Assembly: GCA_025355935.1 (NCBI GenBank)
Contig: JANXYS010000489.1
Location: 1-5,854, forward strand
Origin: Chitinophagales bacterium
Lineage (GTDB): Bacteria > Bacteroidota > Bacteroidia > Chitinophagales > Chitinophagaceae
Length of the DNA stretch: 5,854 nucleotides
Reading direction: 5' to 3'
This document shows positions 1 to 4,857 of this stretch, piece after piece. Position numbers and translations under genes: made by a program. Within the stretch, counting starts at the first letter, position 1, and each line of letters opens with the position of its first letter. The notes below the pieces were generated by a model. The model saw nothing but the letters and a program-made list of their open reading frames with translations, was not told where the DNA came from and made no database searches.

Positions 1-476
1 TTTTTTCAATGGCGGTTAAAAAAGGAAAGGGTATAGTTGTACTGGTTAACAAGTGGGACTTAGCCGATAAGGAAACAAATACTGCGCGTGATTATGAAAA
101 GGATCTTCGTCAGCGTCTTGCGCCATTCTCCGATGTTCCGATCCTGTTTATTTCAGTTACGGAGAAGCAGCGTATTTTTAAAAGTATTGAAGCTGCGCTG
201 GAAGTATTTGAAAACCGGCAGCGGAGAATTCAGACGTCAAAGTTAAATGATGTGATGCTGAAAGCCATTGAAAGTTACCATCCACCAGTTGTGCGTGGTA
301 TAGCCATTACTATTAAATATGTTACCCAGTTACCAACCTATACTCCGAGCTTTGCTTTTTTCTGTAATTTCCCCGACGACATAAAAACACCGTATAAGAA
401 CTACCTCGAAAATAAGCTTCGTGAGAATTTTAACTTCAAGGGTGTTCCTGTTCGGTTGTTTTTCCGAAAAAAATAA
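1..476 (+). CDS. der: GTPase Der (EngA), C-terminal part, cut by the window edge
   Basis: Der is a tandem-G-domain GTPase that binds the ribosome and is needed for 50S subunit maturation. Only the end of the second G domain and the KH-like domain are here. Counting from the ATG at position 9, the G4 motif NKWD is at residues 14-17, a G5-like segment (ISVTEKQRI) at 48-56, and the KH-like C-terminal domain runs from about residue 80 to 155, ending in VRLFFRKK, a typical Der terminus. The ATG at 9 is internal: the preceding codons read Phe-Ser in frame, as expected for the conserved segment before the Lys/Gly-rich turn, so the reading frame enters from upstream. The usual Ala of G5 (SA) is Val here, a mild change. 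A terminator follows within about 20 bases, so this is the end of its transcript. The family call is very secure. Confidence 0.96.
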   Translation, partial: FSMAVKKGKGIVVLVNKWDLADKETNTARDYEKDLRQRLAPFSDVPILFISVTEKQRIFKSIEAALEVFENRQRRIQTSKLNDVMLKAIESYHPPVVRGIAITIKYVTQLPTYTPSFAFFCNFPDDIKTPYKNYLENKLRENFNFKGVPVRLFFRKK

Positions 477-494
477 ATAATGTTTATAATATCG

Positions 495-531
495 ACCGGC
501 AACTTTTCTTTCGATGAGTTGCCGGTTTTTT
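495..531 (+). terminator. Intrinsic terminator of der
   Basis: A perfect 10-bp stem (ACCGGCAACT at 495-504 with AGTTGCCGGT at 517-526) has a 12-base loop and runs directly into six T residues (526-531). It begins 18 bases after the der stop codon, so it isolates der from the lipoprotein genes downstream. Confidence 0.92.
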
Positions 532-556
532 ATTCATGGTAGGTGGGAGTTCTTAC

Positions 557-828
557 GGTTGACAACCTTTAAAGGTTGACAACTGCATAATGATAGCTTA
601 AATCCATACCTACTTTCGGAGATAATTCCAGGAGAACCAGCAAGGCAAAAATCTTAACCTTTACAGGTTGACAACTGCATAATCATGGCTGCTATGCCAC
701 ATTTACTTTCGCAGATAATGCTGGGCGGAACCAGCTAGGCTAAAATATTAAAACCGACAGATTGGGAATTGAAATTTTTAAGGCTCAGGTAACCTCAAGG
801 GGAGACATAGATCATTAAGGTTAACAAC
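557..828. repeat. Near-palindromic 9-mer GTTGACAAC, three copies plus one variant
   Basis: GTTG-A-CAAC is a palindrome around a central base. Exact copies lie at 558-566 (extended to the 11-mer GGTTGACAACC at 557-567), 575-583 and 667-675. A one-mismatch form, GTTAACAAC, lies at 820-828. The first two are 17 bases apart, the second and third 92 bases apart because of the tandem duplication. The cluster sits between the der terminator and the lipoprotein gene at 954, where operator sites would be plausible. No regulator is identified and the copies may simply reflect the duplication. Confidence 0.45.
564..757. repeat. Two degenerate tandem copies of a ~92-base unit
   Basis: Copy 1 (574-665) and copy 2 (666-757) start with the same 18 bases, GGTTGACAACTGCATAAT. 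They later share TACTTTCG (611-618 and 704-711), AGATAAT, GGAACCAGC/AGAACCAGC, AGGC and AAAATNTTA. Aligning them needs two single-base gaps; by eye the identity is about three quarters. Each copy is preceded by a palindrome: AACCTTTAAAGGTT (perfect, 564-577) and AACCTTTACAGGTT (one mismatched pair, 656-669). No protein reading or conserved hairpin explains the unit. The stem GCTGG/CCAGC in copy 2 is not kept in copy 1. TACTTTCG resembles a Bacteroidota -7 box, but no TTG box lies at the proper distance in either copy. Function unknown; it could be an old intergenic duplication. Confidence 0.75.
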
Positions 829-953
829 TTTAATCTTACAATGTATTTTTAAAAATAATGGATAGTGATCGGTTAATTCCTGGAAATTAAGCATCTTACA
901 CGACGTTACTTGCGGTTGGTATCAATTTTGCATCCTTACCTGAAATAATAATT

Positions 954-1256
954 ATGAGAAAAACCTTGGCGATGCTAGGTATCTGTAGTTTTCTTGCTTT
1001 CGGTTGCACGCAAACAGACCAAACCAAAACGGAGAACATCCTAAATAAAACCGGCGATAAAATTAGCGATGCGGTTGATAAAGCTGGAAAAAAACTGGAT
1101 AAGTTCGCAGACACTGCAAAAGTGGAACTCAGTCATTTAGGTGACAGCGCAGGCGTTCACTTAAAAAGGGTTGGTGATTCTGCAAAAGCCAAATTTGGAA
1201 CCATTCGAAATAAAATGATTGACAGTACTGCAGACCGACTAAAGAAAAAGTTTTAA
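954..1256 (+). CDS. Small lipoprotein with 11-residue helical repeats
   Basis: The 100-residue product begins with a lipoprotein signal: Arg-Lys, a hydrophobic stretch, then a relaxed lipobox AFGC with the lipidated Cys at residue 18. It should be an outer- or inner-membrane lipoprotein. After a short polar linker the mature part is a run of 11-residue units at 35-45, 46-56, 57-67 and 68-78, with a fifth degenerate unit at 79-89. The core is hydrophobic-(V/A/G)-D-(K/T/S)-A-(K/G), and Asp recurs exactly every 11 residues (42, 53, 64, 75). Eleven-residue periods are known from LEA-like, YtxH-like and apolipoprotein-like amphipathic helices that lie on membranes or protect proteins; a similar role here is inference. 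The ATG is the only start that supplies the signal peptide. No Shine-Dalgarno sequence is seen, as is normal in Bacteroidota. The long frame on the opposite strand is a shadow. Function unknown. Confidence 0.8.
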   Translation: MRKTLAMLGICSFLAFGCTQTDQTKTENILNKTGDKISDAVDKAGKKLDKFADTAKVELSHLGDSAGVHLKRVGDSAKAKFGTIRNKMIDSTADRLKKKF

Positions 1257-1335
1257 GCTAACTATAATTTTTGTTCTATTACTAATCTGTCTGGCCAGGA
1301 ATAATTTCCGCTTTCATAAATTGAAAATAATGATC

Positions 1336-1542
1336 ATGAAAAAGTTAATATTTGTTGTAGCTATAGCCGCATTTACCTCCGCGTGTAACGACGAAAAGAA
1401 AACAGGGACAACTGTAACATCAATCGACTCGTCGAAATTCATGGAATCTACAACTGATACATTTTCAAAAATGATGGACAGCAAGATGGCTGACACTACC
1501 AGGATGATGGACAAGATGGCTGATACTACAAAGATGAAGTGA
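1336..1542 (+). CDS. Very small lipoprotein with 11-residue repeats
   Basis: The ATG at 1336 is preferred because it gives a proper signal (MKK, hydrophobic core, lipobox TSAC, Cys at residue 17). In-frame TTG (1321) and ATG (1330) codons upstream would only add a short Met/Ile-rich extension. The product is 68 residues. After a Lys/Thr linker it consists of three 11-mer-like units: residues 35-45 (degenerate), 46-56 (MMDSKMADTTR) and 57-66 (MMDKMADTTK, one residue shorter). The last two are also near-identical in DNA (1471-1503 and 1504-1533). The core MADT(T)(K/R) matches FADTAK of the lipoprotein just upstream, so the two genes are probably related, or have been selected for the same helical surface. 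It lies 79 bases after that gene and may be co-transcribed. Met-rich composition is notable but no metal site can be claimed. Function unknown. Confidence 0.72.
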   Translation: MKKLIFVVAIAAFTSACNDEKKTGTTVTSIDSSKFMESTTDTFSKMMDSKMADTTRMMDKMADTTKMK

Positions 1543-1563
1543 GGCCATTGATAATCGAACAAA

Positions 1564-1578
1564 CCACCATTGCGGTGG
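1564..1578. terminator. Hairpin between convergent genes, possible bidirectional terminator
   Basis: CCACC (1564-1568) pairs with GGTGG (1574-1578) around a 5-base loop, in the 42-base gap between the stop of the + strand lipoprotein gene and the stop of the - strand anti-sigma gene. Read on the - strand the stem is followed by TTTGTT; on the + strand by GACATTTTA. Both tails are weak, so it is a plausible but modest terminator for either direction. Confidence 0.5.
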
Positions 1579-1584
1579 GACATT

Positions 1585-1944
1585 TTATGCTTTCATATTT
1601 CTGATGACGAAATAGGCGATAACGCATAATACAAGAATAACTACTACTGCATAATAATACCAGGATTGATCGGGAATATCTTTTTTCCTCTTTTGCTTTT
1701 TCTTCTTCTCAAGTTGTTTTTTTAAATCGGTATTGAGCTGCTGAACAAGCTGGCTAAGGTCTTGCTTGCGATCAAATCCCTGCAGCCCCTCCATTGCATC
1801 ATTCAAGAACTCATCCTCGTTCATACTTTGTTCAATCGAATGCTGTTCAGAATGGCTTAAATTATTATTAAGATATTCCAGGAGTTTCTCCTGTTCGACA
1901 TCTTTATTGAGATTGGATAATATGTTTTTTAACGGCTCAGTCAT
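1585..1944 (-). CDS. Putative membrane anti-sigma factor, short and sensorless
   Basis: The product has 119 residues. The N-terminal half is cytosolic and helical; residues 21-54 (LLEYLNNNLS...E...EQSMNEDEFLNDAMEGL) resemble the N-terminal segment of many Bacteroidota regulators next to ECF sigma genes, with the recurring pattern L-S-x-x-E followed by D-x-F-L-x-D-A-x-E-G. A Gln/Lys-rich stretch ends in a strongly basic run (80-88), then one membrane helix at about 95-114 and only about five residues beyond it (RNMKA). The topology is therefore N-terminus inside, C-terminal anchor. There is no His-x3-Cys-x2-Cys zinc motif and no FecR-like or other periplasmic domain. Its ATG lies inside the end of the sigma gene (8-base overlap, ATGACTGA), implying translational coupling and matched amounts. 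The anti-sigma role is inferred from position and architecture; it could instead be a membrane tether of another kind. Confidence 0.75.
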   Translation of the reverse strand: MTEPLKNILSNLNKDVEQEKLLEYLNNNLSHSEQHSIEQSMNEDEFLNDAMEGLQGFDRKQDLSQLVQQLNTDLKKQLEKKKKQKRKKDIPDQSWYYYAVVVILVLCVIAYFVIRNMKA

Positions 1945-2506
1945 GTGATTGCATGCGCTCCATTTGAATTTTTAAATTCCTTTTACCATTTTGAATATTA
2001 CTTTTTACTTGTAAAAGCGGGTACATCGTAATATCCGAAATCTCCTGGTAACTTTTCTTCTCCAGGTAAAACAAAGTTACACAAACCTGCTGCTCAACAT
2101 TAAGTTGTTTTAAAGCCAGCTCCAGATGGTCCAATGCCGCATCTTTTTCGCGGGCAAGTGATGGCTGCTCGCCATTATCCGGCGCAGATAACTGCTGGTC
2201 GTTAAGTTCAAATGTATAAGAGCCTTTTTGCCTCAATCGCATCAGGCAATGATTCTTTGCTACCATGTACAGCCAACTCTTAAAGTATTCAACCTTGTAT
2301 TTCTGTAATTCCGAAATCACTTTAAGAAAAACCTGCTGAACGCTGTCTCTCGCATCTTCTTCATTTTTAAGATACTTCATACACACGCCGAGCAGCAGCA
2401 TAGTATATCGTTGCAGCAGTATACCTAACAACTCGTTATCACGCTCGTCATAATAGCGTGATAACAGTTCTTTATCTTCAATATCGTGGTAGTTCGAATT
2501 TGGCAA
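1937..2506 (-). CDS. ECF-family (sigma-70 group 4) RNA polymerase sigma factor
   Basis: A 189-residue sigma factor with only regions 2 and 4. Region 2 spans about residues 33-94, including CMKYLKNEEDARDSVQQVF (42-60) and SWLYMVAKNHCLMRLRQK (77-94), which bind core polymerase and the -10 element. A low-complexity linker (about 100-120) leads to region 4 at about 124-180, with LFYLEKKSYQEIS and the recognition helix ending QVKSNIQNGKRNLK, a form typical of Bacteroidota ECF factors. The start is TTG at 2504-2506: an in-frame stop (2516-2518) lies four codons upstream and the next Met is within region 2, so no ATG start fits. A TTG start suggests low expression. It is followed, with 8 bases of overlap, by the putative anti-sigma gene. 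Targets and the inducing signal cannot be read from this window. Confidence 0.9.
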   Translation of the reverse strand: MPNSNYHDIEDKELLSRYYDERDNELLGILLQRYTMLLLGVCMKYLKNEEDARDSVQQVFLKVISELQKYKVEYFKSWLYMVAKNHCLMRLRQKGSYTFELNDQQLSAPDNGEQPSLAREKDAALDHLELALKQLNVEQQVCVTLFYLEKKSYQEISDITMYPLLQVKSNIQNGKRNLKIQMERMQSHD

Positions 2507-2904
2507 AGTAGATGGTTACTGACAATATTTATTATTAGATGTAAACATACCCAAATTCCATAATTTACATAAGGCAGATTTTTTCTTTTATAACACAGGA
2601 TACAGTTGTGTACCGTTAGCCTTAGTAGGATCAATAACAGATCATCGTGATTATGACTAACCGGTACCGTTTGAAGAAATAGCAAGAATAGCGCAAGGCA
2701 TTGCCGACTGCTGGTAACGCTGCATCATTATTGAAATTCTGACCCGCGATGCTACCGCGCTAACCAGTTCACTTTTAGTACTCAAAAGCTAATTGCTCAA
2801 AGGCGCTTTTTTAAGTATAAAAGACGCTCTCAAACTTCAAATTAAAAGTAGGGTATCAGGGTATGTTCATCTCTTGGGGATGCACGTTACTATCAGTTTC
2901 TCTA
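2507..2904. other. Gene-free spacer upstream of the sigma gene
   Basis: This 398-base stretch lies between the pyrophosphatase stop and the sigma start, both on the - strand. It must hold the end of one unit and the promoter of the other, but neither is clear. A weak hairpin, AAAAGC (2784-2789) with GCTTTT (2805-2810), has a 15-base loop and A/T tails on both sides; it is the best terminator candidate. On the - strand TATGTTTA lies about 45 bases before the sigma start, one mismatch from a -7 box, without a convincing partner box. CTCAAA occurs three times (2781, 2796, 2829) and the palindrome CGGTACCG is at 2662-2669. No credible protein frame or RNA gene is visible. Confidence 0.6.
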
Positions 2905-3450
2905 CTAAGATTTAGCGGGAAACTTTTCGTGATAAAGTTTGATTGATTCCTCTATTACTTTATAAGCATATTCTTTATTTTGGAAGTCGTCAATTTCCAC
3001 CTTTTTATTTTCCAGCACTTTGTATTGTTCAAAATAGTTTTTTAAAACGGCGAAAAAATGCGGAGATAATTCATCAATTTCCTTTATGTGATTTACCGAA
3101 GGATCTTTGGTTGCTACAGCTATAATTTTATCATCTTTCTCCCCGTTATCTATCATTTGCATATTGCCAATTACGGTTGCTTCTACGAGGCAAAGGGGTT
3201 GTATACTTTCGCTGCACAAAACCAGGATATCCAGGGGATCATTGTCCTCACCAAGCGTTTGAGGGATGAATCCATAATTTACAGGGTAATGGAAAGAAGA
3301 GTATATAACACGGTCAAGTTTTAGTAAACCTGTAGGCTTATCAATCTCATATTTGCAGCTGCTTCCCTTGCTTATTTCAATAAGCGCGTTTACCTGTGCT
3401 GGTGACTTCTTTCCAAAATGGGCGCCATGCCATGGATGTAAAACGTACAT
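2905..3450 (-). CDS. ppa: Inorganic pyrophosphatase, family I (soluble)
   Basis: Hydrolyses pyrophosphate to two phosphates in the cytosol, Mg-dependent, pulling biosynthetic reactions forward. The 181-residue length is right for a bacterial family I enzyme. The signature DNDPLDI lies at residues 69-75, and the metal and substrate ligands known from the E. coli enzyme all have counterparts: Lys33 and Glu35 (KYE), Arg47, Tyr55 and Tyr59 (YPVNYG), Asp69, Asp71, Asp74, Asp101, Asp106, Lys108, and Tyr143-Lys144. The N-terminal HPWHG segment and the phrase GLLKLDRVIYSS are as in other Bacteroidota enzymes. The ATG at 3448-3450 gives the full-length N-terminus. A lipoprotein gene ends 30 bases upstream on the same strand, so the two may share a transcript. 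Nothing suggests loss of activity. Confidence 0.96.
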   Translation of the reverse strand: MYVLHPWHGAHFGKKSPAQVNALIEISKGSSCKYEIDKPTGLLKLDRVIYSSFHYPVNYGFIPQTLGEDNDPLDILVLCSESIQPLCLVEATVIGNMQMIDNGEKDDKIIAVATKDPSVNHIKEIDELSPHFFAVLKNYFEQYKVLENKKVEIDDFQNKEYAYKVIEESIKLYHEKFPAKS

Positions 3451-3480
3451 AATATTAATTTTATAAGTTGATTATTATTT

Positions 3481-3897
3481 TTAATCTTCTTTTGTTAAAC
3501 CTGGTGCATACGTGTATTTGAAATCAACCGCCCAGGTTTTATCAACCTGAATCACTTTGATGTCCATCGGCTTGTTCATATACGAGTTACTATAGGTAAT
3601 TGTGCTCACCGAATCGTTCACATCTGTATACTTATTTATAGTATATTCAGCAGCCTTATACTTTTGCTTTTGCTCTGTTGGTAAGTTGCTGTAAAAACTT
3701 TTATAACGTTCAAACAATTGGATATTTTGTGTGTCTTTAAGCAATAATGATTCTGCCATTTTAAAATTCCCATCCAAACTAGCTCTTATAAATTCACGGC
3801 CAGTATCCAATGCAGTTTGCGGGCGTTCTTCAGACTTGGAGTTACATGAACTTAAGCCAGAAACCAGCGAGAATAATAAAAAAAGATATTTGTACAT
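3481..3897 (-). CDS. Lipoprotein, DUF4878/NTF2-like
   Basis: The ATG at 3895-3897 is chosen because it gives a clean signal (MYKY, hydrophobic core, lipobox LSSC with Cys at residue 18); an in-frame TTG at 3915 would only add six residues. The 138-residue product then reads as one small alpha/beta domain: a helical part with ALDTGREFIRASLDGNFKMAESLL, where a residue stretch is followed by 'D-G-N/D-F-x-x-A', and a beta-rich part ending VIQVDKTWAVDFKY. This layout (helix with F-x-x-A-x-x-L, later strands and a terminal K-x-W-x-V-D/F) matches DUF4878-type lipoproteins of the NTF2-like fold, common in Bacteroidota and of unknown function. The gene lies 30 bases upstream of the pyrophosphatase gene and downstream of a broken gene of the same apparent type. 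The family call is from memory and moderate. Confidence 0.75.
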   Translation of the reverse strand: MYKYLFLLFSLVSGLSSCNSKSEERPQTALDTGREFIRASLDGNFKMAESLLLKDTQNIQLFERYKSFYSNLPTEQKQKYKAAEYTINKYTDVNDSVSTITYSNSYMNKPMDIKVIQVDKTWAVDFKYTYAPGLTKED

Positions 3898-4000
3898 ATC
3901 AATAATGATTTGCAACCTGAAGTTAAGTAATAACCGTGGGTGCGTTTCAGTTTTTTAATTGGTAGTTCTAACGGTGAGAAGGAGTTAACCCGAGACCGAA

Positions 4001-4565
4001 TTAGTGTATTTTCTTCAATTCTTTCGTGACGGAGTCAAATGCCTTCATCCCACCCTCCATGGAATTCTTTAAGGAGTCTATGCTAACAGATTTAAGTCTG
4101 TCCATACCATCTTCAAGACTGTCTATAACGCTAGTGGGATTAAGCCCTTTTTCAACCATTTTTTCGGTCATTATCCCCATCATCAGGGAAGCCGGATCAA
4201 ATGCTACCTTCCAGGCGCCTTGTTCTTTCTTTAAATTGTAGTTGAGCGTTTCGCCAGTAATTTTTTCCTTAACAGGCACGATAGCCAGATCGCCCTCGAT
4301 ATTTGCATTACTAAATTCGAGCTTTGTATTATCATATTTACTAAATGATCTCTCCGATTTTTCCCCTGATTGCCGTTTCCATCATCGCTATCAGTGTCTG
4401 GCTTTTGGCGGTAGAAAGTTCCCGGGCTGCCGCAAAATCTTCTTTTGAAAGTGCATTCATAAATGCTTCCAGTACTGCTTTCGGGTCGTTAGTCTCCGTT
4501 CGAACGTTGCAACCGGTAAACATTCCAATACCAACTATCAAGTAAAGCGCAAGTAATATTTTCAC
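4001..4565 (-). pseudogene. DUF4878-type lipoprotein gene split by a one-base frameshift
   Basis: Two - strand frames form one protein. The first starts at GTG 4563-4565 (an in-frame stop lies four codons upstream), with a lipoprotein signal and lipobox FTGC (Cys19), then DPKAVLEAFMNALSKEDFAAA, and stops at 4341-4343. The second frame is open from 4381 to the stop at 4001-4003 and continues the domain: KYDNTKLEFSNANIEGDLAI, then VKEKITGETLNYNLKKEQGAWKV. Omitting one base in the run G4A5 (- strand; 4358-4366) joins them into about 187 residues. The C-terminal tail is an amphipathic helix with IDSL, IDSL and FDSV about 14-15 residues apart. A good promoter is still present upstream. Possible explanations are a recent disabling mutation, a homopolymer sequencing error, or slippage at the run; the sequence alone cannot decide. 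The second half has its own GTG (4277-4279), but a product from it would lack export and half the domain. Confidence 0.82.
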
Positions 4566-4588
4566 AAAGTAAGATTATTTAAGGTAGT

Positions 4589-4621
4589 CAAAAGTAAATA
4601 AATATTTTCTAACCTGCCAGG
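4589..4621 (-). promoter_or_regulatory. Bacteroidota-type promoter of the split lipoprotein gene
   Basis: On the - strand TACTTTTG (4589-4596) matches the TAnnTTTG -7 consensus exactly and lies 23 bases before the GTG start. A weak -33 partner, CCTG (4618-4621), is 21 bases upstream, sharing only TG with TTTG. The implied leader is about 15-20 bases. Confidence 0.5.
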
Positions 4622-4792
4622 CTGGGGAGGTTTCTGCACATAGAAAAATGTCGCAGCATTTCCATCAATCAGTGAAATTGAAAATGTAATTTTTCCGTCA
4701 GGGAGGTTACCAGATAGCAGTTGTCCGGGCAGAAGTATTGATCCCCTTTAAGAGATGCGATCCAAAGAAACAAAAACCAGCGTTCTTATAAA

Positions 4793-4824
4793 ATAAACAG
4801 GCAGCAAAGATGCCGCCTGTTTAT
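4793..4824 (-). terminator. Intrinsic terminator of the phoH gene
   Basis: ATAAACAGGC (4793-4802) pairs perfectly with GCCTGTTTAT (4815-4824). Inside, after one A/C mismatch, GCA and TGC extend the stem around a 4-5 base loop. On the - strand the hairpin starts 33 bases after the phoH stop codon and runs into TTTATAAG after the AT-rich end of the stem. It should separate phoH from the lipoprotein gene that follows. The T tract is short, but the stem is strong. Confidence 0.82.
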
Positions 4825-4857
4825 GTACAGTAAAATAGTTTATCACTTACACCCTTC

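Larger units (their letters stand above)
477..953. other. Spacer between der and the first lipoprotein gene
   Basis: This 477-base stretch holds the der terminator (495-531), the tandem repeat (574-757) and the GTTGACAAC sites. The remainder (758-953) shows no open frame with a credible protein and no RNA gene. The nearest thing to a promoter for the gene at 954 is CAATTTTG at 923-930, one mismatch from TAnnTTTG, but no TTG box lies 19-21 bases upstream of it, so it is not annotated as a promoter. Confidence 0.7.
4566..4857. other. Spacer between phoH and the split lipoprotein gene
   Basis: It holds the phoH terminator (4793-4824) and the promoter candidate (4589-4621). An imperfect inverted pair, AACCT (4611-4615) and AGGTT (4628-4632), overlaps the upstream box and could be an operator or a degenerate intergenic repeat. 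The middle part (about 4640-4790) shows no credible gene. Confidence 0.6.

Noticed and set aside
574..757. Tandem repeat considered as a CRISPR remnant.
   Set aside because: Only two copies, similarity extends through the whole unit with no unique spacers of even size, and no cas gene is present.
896..1114. 72-codon - strand frame opposite the first + strand lipoprotein.
   Set aside because: The + strand frame has a lipobox and an exact 11-residue period; the opposite frame is low-information and lacks any motif.
2500..2508. TACTTTG on the - strand at the sigma start considered as its -7 box.
   Set aside because: It has one base too few between TA and TTTG, no TTG box at 19-21 bases upstream, and would place the transcript start inside the coding region.
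2425..2685. 86-codon - strand frame spanning the sigma gene start and its upstream spacer.
   Set aside because: It overlaps the N-terminal codons of the well-supported sigma factor in another frame, and its Leu/His/Cys-rich translation resembles no protein type.
2741..2772. On the - strand AACTGGTTAGCGCGGTAGC looks like a tRNA D arm with flanking GC-rich sequence.
   Set aside because: No acceptor stem, anticodon arm or T arm with GGTTCRA can be placed around it; it does not fold as a tRNA and gives no paired att-like copy elsewhere in the window.
4026..4545. Three + strand frames (71, 68 and 66 codons) opposite the split lipoprotein gene.
   Set aside because: They are antisense shadows; the - strand frames carry a signal peptide, lipobox and domain pattern, the + strand ones do not.
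4611..4632. Inverted pair AACCT/AGGTT considered as a terminator.
   Set aside because: Only 5 bp of stem with a 12-base loop and no T tract; it also lies upstream of a promoter candidate, so at most it is an operator-like site.
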